DNA from: Cruorifilaria tuberocauda
Lineage: Eukaryota; Nematoda; Chromadorea; Rhabditida; Onchocercidae
Length of the DNA: 64,000 nucleotides
Direction: 5' to 3'
NCBI GenBank assembly: GCA_013365365.1
Contig: JABVXU010000033.1
Location: 1-64,000, forward strand
Below are positions 13,733 to 26,375 of this stretch, one piece after another. Every line of letters begins with the position of its first letter. The first letter of the stretch is position 1. The notes beneath the pieces are model-generated. The model worked only from the letters and a program-made list of their open reading frames with translations. It was not told where the DNA came from and made no database searches. The translations under genes were made by a program, and so were the position numbers.

Positions 13733-16025
13733 AATTTACGTGCTTCAATTTTCATTATTCAAGGAATATTTGAAATTTTCAAAGAATTCATGCAACTATT
13801 TGCTTTGAATTTAGAAATACCAAAAGATCTCATTGATTTCATAAAATTTTCATGAAATTTGAGATAACAATAACAACAGAAGTGGTAGTTAAAAATAGAA
13901 ATAATTATAGTCGATGAAACGAAAAGCAATGGTGGCTAATGCTGAAGTGATAATATTCGTAACAAGTGATGTCAATTGCAGTGTGATCCAACTTGATACC
14001 TCTATTTCTAAGAAGAGAAGTAAAAAATCATCATTAATGAAATTGCAACAATAACTGTAGGAGTAGCAGTAGTAATAATAGCATTAGTAAGTTTATTTTC
14101 GAAATGATTTCACTATTGTAGCAGATACATTGATTAGTTCCAATTGAAATTACATCATTGTGATATCAAAATTTATAACATATTTTTAGATTGTCATAAA
14201 TGTTATCAAGAAATGTGGCGCAACTCTTCTTCCATAAAAGCGGCAATTTCCATTAAAGTGGAATTTATTCCTTGAAATTATCCTGACTGATTGATTACGC
14301 TAAAAGATTTCAGTCGAATATTAGAATCCTGATTAAGATTTGGTGATGATTCAGTAGTGATGATAAGGAGACATGCTTCTACAAGCCGCTGTTGAGGATG
14401 TTTCCGGATATTTAGAAATTTTCCTTCCATTCTCTTTCATTCTCCTCCTCCTCTCCTATTTCTTCCTGTCCTCTCCATTTTTCCTCCTCCTTTTCTTATC
14501 ATATCATCCCTTATCCTTCTTTACTTCTCAATTTTCTTCTTTAATTCTTTCTATTATCATTTTCTCTTTCGTAGCATTTCATTAAAAAATTCACTATTTG
14601 CTTGTTCTGCTTTTTCCTCTGTTCTTCAGGAATTGAAACTGATTCCGATTCTCACTATCTTGTTGCTACTATTATTGTTCTGAATTTAATCACACTATGC
14701 AGTTGCTCCTTTAATTATCATTATCATCATATCTTCGTCATTGAATTAGCACTGATAACAAATTATCATTATTATCATCGCCACCATTTACTGGGACAGT
14801 TAATTGATTTCAAGTATTCCATACACTCTCTTCTTTAGTGAAAGAAAGTGAGAAATAGGATTGACAAATTGAAGAAAAAACTTTAAACTGGAATTACTTT
14901 ATAAATTGTATTGATATTGTTGTCATAGTAAATGTATTGGTAATAGTAATAACAATATCCAATAATAATAATAAAATAGTGAATTACTAATTAAAAGTAA
15001 GTAATAAAGACAGTAAGCAAAATGTTACTAAGTGCAATTTGCATGAAATGGGTCGATTTTTAATCATTTTTAATATCATATTGTCGGATGAGTAAATTAA
15101 TAGATGAATAGTTAGAATGATAAAAGTAACTAAATAAGTAAGTTAGGAAGAAATTAAGCTGAGTAAATGGATGTTAAATTGCATAGAAAAGATTTGTTCA
15201 GCTTTCACTGCTTTTAATATGTGATAATTACTGTTTTATTGAATTTATCCGTTGAAAAATGAAACAAAGAAGTGGGAGAAAAGATCATTCGAAGAGAAAA
15301 CAATGAATTCATTTATCATCGAAAGTGTCATAATTACCTTTTCTTTTTTTGTTGCACTAATTAATTAAATTACAGAAAATTTTTAAAATCATGGATTTCC
15401 TATAATATCTGACAAATTAAGTTAAATTAAATTAAATCTTCGAGCAGAATTAAAATGAATAAATGAAATGTGAATTAGAAGCAAAGAAGATAATAATGCT
15501 GGTGCGATCGCATATAAACTGATAACTTTTCAGTTCATGCCAAAACTTACAAGTATATCATTTTCAGTTTGTCTCATGGATAAAATATGTTATAAATATA
15601 ATTCTTAATCTATTTCTCTTGATCTTTACAATCCGTCAAAAGTTTTCATCTAATTAACATAAAAGATAAAAAGCTTACTTTCTCTTGGACTTCGTTAATC
15701 GATTCTCGACCAAGAATTCTATTTTCTAAGACTACGGGACATTTTTTTTCATCACCTTTGACATAGTATACTCTTCCATAATATACCTCAGTTATTAATC
15801 TGGCAGTGATGGATCAATAAGCAGTGATTAACAAAATTCAAGTAATTGAATGTTTGCGATGATTATAAAATCAGTGAATTCAATCGATCATGAGATTATA
15901 TTCGTTGTATCAAAGAAAAAATGTACGTTCAAAAAATAACAATTTCTCTTTTTTCTTATACTAAAGGATAAACTAAAAATTATGGGCAAGAATTTCATTG
16001 AAGAAATATGAAGAGCTTACTTGAG

Positions 16026-16058
<33 letters not shown>

Positions 16059-16059
16059 T
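16026..16059. repeat. CT dinucleotide microsatellite
   Basis: About 34 nt of nearly uninterrupted CT repeats, with one TTT interruption near 16048-16050. Confidence 0.9.
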
Positions 16060-19000
16060 AAAAAACAAATTAAATCTCTTGGAAGATGAAGCACTATCTT
16101 CATTGAAAAACAACTTGAAGATGTTTAACATACGATAAATTTCCTCAATTTCGATATTTCAAATAATCATTTATAATTTTATTTAATTTTTCATTTAATT
16201 TTCTTCTTTTTTCTTTTCTCTTTAATAATTTCCAAACTAATCAAATGAAAAAAAAGAAATATCAAAGAATTTTACATCAGTAATCATAAAATAATAATAA
16301 AATGATAATTCCATAAAAATGTTAAAACTTGAGAGTTTTAGACTCGTATGAGACATCAATTATAATAAGTTTTTTGAAAAAGAACTCTCAAGCTTCTTCG
16401 GTCGCAAATAACGGAAAAATGAAATGAAAATGTTGAGATTTCATTTAATATCAGGTCATGGAAAAAAAAGAAGAAAACGATAAAGGAATGATAAAGCAAA
16501 TTCAGTAAAATTTAAAAACACATAAGAAAAGCCTGAATATTTGGTTACTTATCTTGTTGATGTGATGTTATTACAAGCTGAATTGAATAATGTCTAATTA
16601 TCCCAAGGGACATTCATAGATTCAGGCCCTATAACTACTTTTTTTAATCCACCGTTTGGTCTGTCAATGGTAGGGAAATATATGATAGGAAGTTTTGGAG
16701 TTTTAAAAAATTAAACAATAATTTTATCTATTATTAATAAAAATAGTCAAATGCATTCGTCATTTACTAATCGTTTAACATGAAATAAATTAATTTACAA
16801 GCTTCAAATGTACTGATTAATACATTAATTAATACAGTAGAATCGATCTGAATTAATAATAATTTAAAGCCATTCAAGTTGTATCCACTGATGATTTTGG
16901 CAATGAATAAATTAAATTAAAATGAAAAATTTGATAATTTGTATTTTGTATTTGTTCATTTCAGCAAGCCTACGAATACCGCTGATAAACTTTTTTTATT
17001 CAGCTGAGATAGAAATAAAGTTAAAATCAGTTGCTCCACATCATATATTATCATATTAATTCCCAATAGCCTTTCAAGATATTGTATAAATTCTTTTCCT
17101 TTTCTTTATTTCATCATTAAACATTAAAAATTATCGGAAAATATTTCCATGAATTTTTGTTTTTTAAAAAAAAATTTCGTTCATGAAGATTCCTCAAAAT
17201 TAAATTTGTCATATTTATCTCAGTGAAAGAAATATTAAAATAATTATAATTGAATTTGAAAAAATCAAAATAGTTCTTTTTTATAATTAATTATCTAGCT
17301 CTTCCTTCTTCAATGAAGATATCTCATTGATTAACAGGATAAATAAGATTGATTTTTAAAATTTCATTAAACTTGAAGTGAATTTTCGGAAATAATTCTG
17401 TGCGTTCACTGAATTGAAATATAAATAATTCTGATGAATTTAAAATTTTCAGCTTAACAAATAGAAGCAATGATGGAACGAAGAGTTAATGAAAATTTCA
17501 CGTGAAATGAAATGAAATATAACCAATTTTTATCTGTCAATTTCATAATACTAATGTAATTTGTTCAATAATTGCGATGATAAATTATTATTCGATAATT
17601 TTTCAGTGAAATAAATCTTCGGCTAACTCTCAATGAATAAGTGCTAAAGAAAAAGTTTCATGAAAGTACAAATCACTTATGCAAATATAAAAGCCTTGCG
17701 TAAAGATGTGAACTGACTAATTCAAACAAATAGAAATGACAAGATATTTATAGTAGAAGGGAAGATAAAAAATATTTTCATCAAAATTCGGATTGGACAT
17801 TTGCATGAAAGCAAATTGTTTGGTTATAATTTGATTTTTACGATGAAGAGATGTTATCGAAGAAATTCCAAATATACATGCGTCGTATAGATATATATAC
17901 TTTTTCACCCTTTAACAAGCCTAAAGAATATTCTGATTGATAAAAACAGCTATATATAAATTGAATTTATCGATATCTTCAGTAAGTCAAGCAGACAAGG
18001 AAGATTGCTCTTCGCCTTTCTCTCTCCCTCTCTCCAGGCTTTACGAGGAAAAGGTTAAATTAAAGAGAAGAAGACGAGGAAGAAAAAATATTTTTATTAA
18101 AATTTTGAGGAGTGAAATTTTTTAGGATTTCTAAAAGTCCAAATTTAATAACATCATTTCCCTTTCCTTTTTTTCAGATGGAGAAATGCGTTCAAATGTA
18201 ATTGAATTGAAAAATAATTCGGTGAAAATTAAAAGTTCCGAAAAAAGTATTGTTAACGTTTTTTAATGTTTATATCAAAAGCAAAAATTTACTAAATTAC
18301 ATGGGAGGGAAATGCTGGAAAAAATCAGTATTAAGAATTGAATTAACAATTGATCGGTTCCGTAATAAAACTGTTCGGACAATCATATTTTAGAGTATGG
18401 AATCTAACGGAATGAAATTCAATTCGATTTATATGTAACTATTTTAATTACTAGTTTTGTATCATCTGTTGTATGACTATTTTAATTTCTGACTCCGAAG
18501 TTTTAAATTTGAACACTGAGCTGATTTGGTTAAGATAATACCGAATCAAAATTTATTTGGAATGTTGCAAAAATCATTTTCGAAGCTTAGATGTAATATT
18601 TCCGGTAGAGTAAAATGAAATTCTGGTTGGTTGAATTCAACTTTGATCAAAATGAAAAATTTGATCTATTTTTCCATCAGAATTTTCAATTCAGATTTCA
18701 TTAAATTTTCAATACATTTCAGCTTTAAAGAATAATTTCGAAAGTGCACTTCTGGCTTAGAAAACCATAAATTATTGAAAAAATAAATGTTGAAATAAAT
18801 TGTTTAAGAATTTTTAAGATGAGTGGATTGAAGCGTATAATATGCAATCAATTAGAAAGTAGTACTAAAAAAGTTCACTTTAAGTCTTCATAAATGTACT
18901 AAATCATTTCACTTTATATTTTGATTTATTATAGTACAAATGAAAGTTCATTCTTTCCTTTATGTTTTCCATAATTCCTAAGAATAAATTGTGAATTTGT

Positions 19001-19510
19001 TTTTGTTCATTGATTATAACAGTCTGCACTTACAGTAACAGCATTGAGCACAGTAATCAGTAAAGCTAGGCTTAACTCTGCCATATAATAATGTTATCTC
19101 TCCACAAATTTTCTATTAATTACATGGTATCCTAATTTCAACCATCACAAAACTTCATTATCGATCTTTCAATATGTTGAAAATTCAAGTGATTTTTGAA
19201 TTTTTCTTAGATTTCAATCATCCTTTAGGCTTTTCCATTTTTCTGATTCACAGATCTTCCATTGTCTTAATTATAATGATCCAATTTTATAACCTCACTG
19301 TAATATATGAAGCTTGTAAAGTGATGAAAACGATTGAAGCAATTTCAATTAAAATTTGCCAATCATTTCTAACTTGAGTAAAGATTAACTTCACGGGTCT
19401 ATTGCACTCTAAACATACTTCAGCGTACTTTCTATCACTTTTTTTTATCGTTTCTTTTCAGAATTAATTTAATCAAAAATTTCACATTTCGATTTCGCTG
19501 AATTATATCC

Positions 19511-19516
19511 TTTATT
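19511..19516 (-). other. Candidate polyadenylation signal
   Basis: AATAAA on the minus strand, about 113 nt beyond the stop of the 184-aa gene at 19629-20793. Position and spacing fit a 3' end. Confidence 0.4.
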
Positions 19517-19628
19517 CTTTATTTTGACTGAATAAAAAATTGGATTCTAGAGATTTCGAAAAATTCATTGATACCTCAAAGAGATGAAATTTATAACATA
19601 TTTGCAATCGTATAAAATCATGATAAAA

Positions 19629-20793
19629 CTACATAATAATGCATTTCATTGGAACCCGAGGATTACGACAAAGTAACCAATTTGGTAATTTTATTTTCCA
19701 TTTTGGAAATTTCCGTCCTGCGCCCGAAGAAGGCGGTAACGGTGGCAATAAGTCCAACTCATCCGATGCCGAATCACCGTCAATTTCGACTTCATCTGTT
19801 AATCTGAAATGCAACATCAAATTATGATTGAATTGAAAGTGCTAGAAGTTCTCGCTATTAACTCAGTCAAATAATCTTTTAGTATTTCGCGATAGAAATA
19901 TCGAGAAATCATCATTACAATTATCATTACTTTAGGGGAAATCAATAATTCTTATTTTAGAAATGAATCTGTATAAATACTTGCAAAATGCTTATTTATT
20001 ACCTGGAAATTTCTCTTTCATGACTTTGCATATATGATTCTTTTAACATATCCTTGTTTAATTTCTCGTGCAAAAAATTACTAGTGATATCATTATCAGT
20101 GTTAGCGTGATAAATTAACGGTTCATCTAATACTGAATCCATTCCAAGTGTATATTGCCCATAATTTGCTAATGCTTGATGGAAATCGCTATCAAATTCA
20201 TCACCCAATGTAAATTGTGTACAATCTTCCGCTAAAACACGAAATGTCCCTGAAAATATGATTTAAAAAGGCCAATAAAAATAGCAATGATAGAAGAAAT
20301 TTTTAACTGAAAAGTTTTTCAAACAAATATATAATTTTTTTTTATATTAAGTGCTAAATTACAACTTTTTATTGTTATGATCGATAATTGACTCATTAAA
20401 AACAATTTCGATTGGAATTTCCAACATTTTTTTAAGTAATTTTTTACGAATATGAAAAATGTTAGCTATTGACTGGAAAAATAAATATAATATCTGCATA
20501 TTGTGGCTTTTTGCAAAAAGAAAAAGTAATTCTACGAAATGATAATTAAATTTATGAAATTGTTTAAATTTGTAAATAACTGAAAAAAAAAATTTTTTTT
20601 GGCAATTTGAAACAATACTATTGAAATTATTGGAAATAAAAATCCAAAATGAAAACAAACCACTTCTCTTTTTTGATGTATTATTACTGCAAATAACAGA
20701 ACTGTTGGAATTACTGCTAACCATTACTGTCGAAGAGGAAGCAATTGCATTCATTGTAGAGTTCGTTATAACTACTCCGTTAATTCTGATCAT
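19629..20793 (-). CDS. Uncharacterised protein, 3 exons, about 184 aa
   Basis: I do not recognise this protein. Three minus-strand exons fit together in phase: 20661-20793, 20003-20249 and 19629-19803 (555 nt, 184 aa plus stop). Junctions use AGTG|GTTTGT, ATTTTCAG, CCAG|GTAATA and ATTTCAG. The N-terminal 45 residues are rich in Ser, Thr, Asn and Val. The middle is acidic, with an imperfect echo (QFTLGDEFDSDF and QYTLGMDSVLDE). The C-terminal part runs from an acidic patch (EVEIDGDSASDELD) through a proline turn (PPLPPSSG) to a basic, Trp-containing end (KFPKWKIKLPNWLLC). The first ATG gives no signal peptide, but the same frame stays open upstream for about 26 codons and is strongly hydrophobic (RILLLLSPLLLLK), without an ATG. 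A further 5' exon could therefore make this a secreted or membrane-anchored protein. Probably lineage-specific. Confidence 0.6.
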
Positions 20794-23674
20794 TTTAAGA
20801 AGTAAAAGCGGTGATAACAGTAAAAGAATACGATAACAACTTCTTATGTTTGCAATGATAATGAAGAAACTTAAATTAATTTTCTAACTGTCATAATCAT
20901 AAATCTGGAAAAAATTGTACGAATTGCAAAAATTTAATTTGTGAAAATAAAATTGCAACAATCGCAATTACTCCAGTAACACAATTTAATTCATAAATTT
21001 ATATGTTAAATAAAAATGGAAGAGAGATTGAAGGAAGGAAAGGATTTAAAAATTTAGTGAAATCAAAAGAAGGAAAGTTATCAGTCCTAGGAGAAATTCG
21101 AAAATGTCGCGAGAAAGTGATAAGTGAAGTGGTGATAAGATTTCATGAAGTGATAAATGAAAAGATAATTCTCAAAATTTCTGCAAAGACTTTTAGTCTT
21201 TTTTTATTTTTTTTAATTGAATTTTTAGTGAAAATTCTTGTTGGATGGGGATTCCTATAAACTAAAAATGACGTGAAATAAGATTTCATGCAAATGAAGT
21301 CGTAGATTGAAGGAACTGGGATAAGTAACTTGGAAAAATAGAACAATTGACAAACGTGACATTAGACTGTCAACAACTGCTAAAATCCCACTATTACTTT
21401 ACTGCTTATTTCCTGTTGTAAGTAAAATAAAAAATACTTAAAAAGTTTATTGGAATAAATATTGAAATATATATGCCTTGAATATTGTAAATGAGTAAGA
21501 AATTTTTTAATTTTTATTACTTGCGAAAAACTTAAATGAATTGTAAAAATATTGTTTAATAGATGTAAGAGATAATAGAAATGAAATTTGAATGCATCAT
21601 TTTGATGCCACAGTACTCCGAATACCACAGTAATCTACTGGTATTACTGCAGTAATTCGATATTTTTGAAGTAATTTAGTCGATAATTTTACCTATATTA
21701 TTGGTAGAAGTTAAAAGTTGTGTACAGCAAAAATTATTAAATTCAAATTCAAATACACACATTTGAAAATTTTGAAATGACTACAATATGGTAAATTTAC
21801 TTTCTTTCAATATGTTCAATGATTGAAGAAACTTTGAAAATTCCTTATAAAAATATACCAATCCATCTGTCCTATTTGCTATTCAATATAGTATGATCTC
21901 AATTAATATAAATATAAACATTAATTAACAGTTACTGAAATTAGTGAAATAATAATTATTATAAAGTATGATTATTTTTATTAACAAACAAAACGTATGA
22001 ATGAAGAAACTTTGAAATATGAGAAAAGATGTTAATAATCGGATAAGTTAAAATTTCTAAAAGTATAATAGATATCATATAGCATTATACATCATAAGCT
22101 TTTCTATAACTATTCAACAGTTTAATAAAGTGATATTAACTCTCATAATTAGAAATTTTATGGTTAATATATGCTGGCAGTACTATTTCTAGAAGGTGAA
22201 GGTGACATTAATTTTTTAAATGAAAAATTCTAAGAGAGTTGAAGAATTTTTTCTTGCGTCAAATATTTATATTCGTAATTTCCAATTTAATACTCTTTCA
22301 AACGCTTCCCTATAAATGTATTTTACATGAAGTTTTGTACAATCTATTAATTTTAATAGCATTTATAATACTTAAGCATAGCCAAATAATTATAAGCATT
22401 ATTTGATTTCAATATAAATACTTATGTATAAGATTTAATGAAACATTGTAAATCTAATATAGTAGAGATATCTTTGTGGAATATTAATTTCTTTTATTTA
22501 CGAAAAAGTTCAAATGTCAGAGTGGGACTTAAATTATTCAGGAAATAATGAGTGATTAATTCTAGATATTTCTTGAAAAATTTTCCAGAATAAAATCAGC
22601 TCATTTTTTAAACCAGTCAAACAAAGTTGCAATAAGTTGAAAGTGATGATTTAACATTAAATTTGAAGAGAAGCGCTTAGAATTTTTTCAATTTTTTCAG
22701 CAAATCTAATAATAACAATGCAACATTTCCCTGATTTAATTCAATTTTCACTTTTGCTAACGAGTAGCTAACGCTTAATTAGACTTAATATTACTAATTG
22801 AAGTTGCAGCATTTTCTGTCCTAATATAATTTGAATGATAAATACAATTATTTGAAATGTTTAAAAATTAATAATTGAAAAGCCAAAGACATAGTTGGAA
22901 TCCAAATAAATTCGTCAAAAAAAATTTTTAAAAAAATATTTACATGAACGAAAGTTTTTTACATTCTTGACATGTTAATTTCAGAAATCTGTTTTAAATA
23001 ATTAAATGTTTTCATATGCTTTGTTCAATATCTCAATTCATGAATACTGTAAATGATTAACGTCAAACACCGGCCTATATGTTCAAATGATTCTTTATTT
23101 ACAATCAGTTTTATGTACAAAATAAATGATTCTAGTTTTATTTACCGTGAACGGTAGCTTACCGAACACTCGATAGGTGCGCACTATACTGTAGCTTACT
23201 GTCTTGAGCCATCTACATTTTTGTGAATTGCTATCTCAACAAGGAGTTCAAATTATTCTTCCGAACCAGCAGAAAGGAGAGGTGATTAGATGATAACTCC
23301 TTCTAATAATTCCTGATAAGAAAGAATAATTCTCTCTATCAAGTGGTAAAACCTTCGTTCAAGATATCCATAAAAAGCACTTCCACAAAAGAAAGTGTCT
23401 ACCATGATTATACTTTTCCAAAATGACAATCGCAAATTTATATTTGAAAAATAGATTTGAAATTTTCAAAATTTAATTCTCTCACTATATAAGTTTGAAA
23501 AGATAATTTATTTCTTGAAGGAAGAATGAAGGAAAAGCATAATAAATGATTCAATTATGAATATAAAAGATTTTGTTTCTGTGCAGAACAGATCGAAACA
23601 AAACCTTTTTTCTCATCTTCAATTATTTCTTTCTATCACATACTTAACATGAAGCAATGATAAACAAAAATGAA

Positions 23675-23691
23675 AAGAGAGAGAGAGAGAA
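23675..23691. repeat. Short GA microsatellite
   Basis: GA repeat of about eight units in a purine-rich setting that continues to about 23715. Confidence 0.8.
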
Positions 23692-24566
23692 GTGGAAAGA
23701 GAAAGTAAGAGAGTGAGTTAAGATGGCAGTTTGATGCAAATAATTTATAGGCTCATTCACTTTTGTGACTCACAACTGTATAGCCTAGAAATTACATTTC
23801 CCATTTATTGATTAAAGCTACTTGTGATGATAGTTGTAACATTCTCTGCTCAATGTGATTAGCTAAGTTTAATCATAGCTAGATGGGAAAAAAGAAAAAT
23901 TCTTATATATAAGAAGAAATTATACCTTTGACCTCAATTGATAACGATCAATCTAACTGGTGTATTTAGGCATGATACCTCTTTAATAAACCAAAAAAAT
24001 ATTACGGCCAACTATGAAAATAAACTTATTGACTAGGCTTTTTTCCTTCTCTCTCTCTTCCTTTATAGTTAATGTGAAAATGTTTGGCTAAATGTTTATC
24101 TCTTCATCGTTCCAGTAAAGCACAACAAATAATTTAAATGAGTGCGTGGAATTAAATGCTAATCAAAAATGAAGGAAATTTGATAAAAGTAAAATGTGCA
24201 AATAAAGGCCCACATGTATTTTTGAATTAGAATGCTATTGAATGATAAAATATATTTAAGCATGAGAGAGTAAGCTACCATCCATTCAGGGCACTGAGAG
24301 GTGTAAGTTAAGGGTCAGTGATCCATGAGGGAAAAAAAATCAAGAGAAGAATGACTACTTCATTCCTCGATATCTCGATACCATTGCTCCCGCATGCGGT
24401 CTAGCAATTGCGAGAACAGAAGCAAAGCTACTGTTGCGGAGATATATGTATTGAAGGAAAGAGACGAGATGTCACTATTCCCAAGATGTTGTCCACTTGG
24501 TCCTCTCTTATTGAGCTGATTGATTGGAGGTGAAATTTCTCATCTATCAAATTTGATTGAGGAAAA

Positions 24567-24586
24567 AGAGAGAGAGAGAGAGAGAG
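24567..24586. repeat. GA microsatellite
   Basis: About ten GA units. A CT-rich tract follows some 140 nt later (24728-24780), so the two could pair weakly in RNA. Confidence 0.85.
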
Positions 24587-26311
24587 GTAGTCTTCTGATA
24601 CTTATAAACTATCTGGCAAGCAGTTGCTTGGGTAATAGCAATGAAAATGGAAAGATTCCATTTTGCTTTCAGATCACATGGATAAAGTCTCTCTCAATTC
24701 CCTTGTCTATTGACCTTGAACCTTTTTTCTCTCTCCCTCCCTCTCTCCCCTTTCTCTTTCTCTTCCTCATTCTCCCTCCCTTTTCAGTATATCCAATTGG
24801 CCTAACAACAAACGCATCGATTCGGCAAATGCCATAATCCCATCCCATCTTTGCCTATTTATATACTGATATAAGTCTATTTTTGAAATATCTTAAATTG
24901 AGAGTTACAATTATTGGCGCAAATTGCTAGAACAATAAGATGTTTATCATATAATGTTACTGAACAATAATTTGATTGCTTTATAAGCATTTTATATTAC
25001 GAAATGATAATTAAAATCAGATATTGGAAATATTAAAATTTAGCTTATTTAATCGCTGACGTACTGAATTACAAATATTTAATCAAAGTGTAAATAGTAA
25101 GTTTTTCAGAGTTTTTCCAATTATAATCATTTTGTTTTTAGATTTTACAGGAGAAATGATACGAGAAATTTACTCTAGTTTTATTGATCAATTATTGGAA
25201 ATTTTCCTAAATTCAACTTGGCAGATAAGGTTCCTTCTTGGCCAATCGTAAAACTTAGCTTCATGCTGCTGGCACACTGATTGTGATTGCTTAAAAGTTT
25301 CCCACTCTGTGACACTGAGAGGAATCTGATACTCAGGGAAATTCATTATCTCCACACTAAATTACTTCTCATAAGTAAAAGCCAAGTCATACTTATTTTC
25401 AAGTATTCTTAAAGCTCGTAACTTAATTAACGAAACATTTCTCGCATAAAAAGTTTTACAAGGCGGAAGTGTGGAAATTCTGCCGCGATTGTGGAAAAGG
25501 AATAGAATCAATCAATGATCTATTCTTCACTATCAATCTATTACTGGATACATTTGGTTGATTAAAAGATAAGCGATTCAATCCAATTGTTGCTTATGTA
25601 AATTCGATGAATTAATTATTCAACAACACGCATGAATGCTTTGTTGCATTGTAACTTTTATATCATATTCAACTTTAATTATTAAAACAAATATTCACAT
25701 TAAAAAAAGGCAAAATTAGTTAGATTAATTAACTGAATCGCTTTTCAGGAACGAAAGAAACTAGTTCACTTTAAACTCTGAATGAAATATAATTTTAAAT
25801 AAATAAGAATTATTTAAAGAATCGAACCAAAAAAAAAGATGCGACGTTCTGCGCTATTCAGACTAATCGTGCGAAAAAAATTTGTTCCGTTTTTAAGGAT
25901 CGGTAAGTGCACGAAATATGAGAAAAAGATGAAAAATTCGTTGTCCGTTTCAACTATTTCAGTTTGTCTCGCGCAACTGTCTCAAATATTGTCAAAGTCA
26001 AAATCAAAAAAAGAAAATAATTGAAGAAAAGGTAAAGGCATGGAGGAAGCCGAGAAAAAGCATCGATTTACATTTAAATTTCACTAAAAATTTGTTCAAC
26101 TTTAGGAAATTTTCAGTGAATTTGAAATGGACCAATCATATTTTATGTCTTCTTTAATCATTGGTCACTAGCTTTTCCCGCTTTTCATTTCAAAATGTTG
26201 CAAATTTATTTTATATCAATGAATAAATAACAGATACCAATTTCTTTTAGCAGATATTCATCCATACAATACATTCCTCACAGTTCGCTGCTCGATCCAT
26301 CGCCCCCTCCT

Positions 26312-26375
26312 CTCCCCCGCTTCCCGGTCCAACGCTCTTTCTTCTCCCCCGCTTCCCGGTCCAACGCTCTTTCTT
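26312..26375. repeat. GC-rich 32-bp direct tandem repeat
   Basis: Two exact 32-bp copies (26312-26343 and 26344-26375), each starting CTCCCCCGCTTCCCGG, with the start of a degenerate third copy after 26376. The unit is pyrimidine- and C-rich, in sharp contrast to its AT-rich surroundings. Confidence 0.95.

Larger units (their letters stand above)
13733..19628. other. Intergenic spacer
   Basis: 5.9 kb between the first exon of the receptor gene and the stop of the next minus-strand gene. It presumably contains the receptor promoter near 13733-14400 and the 3' UTR of the downstream gene (AATAAA, minus strand, 19511-19516). A pyrimidine-rich stretch at 14420-14580 and a CT microsatellite at 16026-16059 stand out. 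Open frames here are short and of low-complexity composition. No tRNA or other RNA gene was recognised. Confidence 0.5.

Noticed and set aside
14373..14838. Two plus-strand frames rich in Phe, Leu, Ser and His
   Set aside because: They arise from a pyrimidine-rich tract; low complexity, not membrane proteins.
20359..20660. Downstream part of a 144-codon minus-strand frame
   Set aside because: Only its first 44 codons (20661-20793) are exon; the rest is readthrough into the intron, shown by the donor at 20660 and phase agreement with the next exon.
20621..20836. Plus-strand frame opposite exon 1 of the unknown gene
   Set aside because: Antisense shadow of the minus-strand exon; the minus strand has matching splice sites and phase.
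21003..21346. Opposed 85- and 67-codon frames
   Set aside because: Lys/Ile/Phe-rich products of AT-rich DNA, no splice context, no recognisable motif.
24520..24837. 105-codon plus frame
   Set aside because: Built on GA and CT microsatellites (ERERER and LPPSLPFLFLF); low complexity.
25459..25555. Short plus frame with KFCRDCGKG, zinc-finger-like
   Set aside because: About 32 codons, only two Cys, no partner exon; too little to call.
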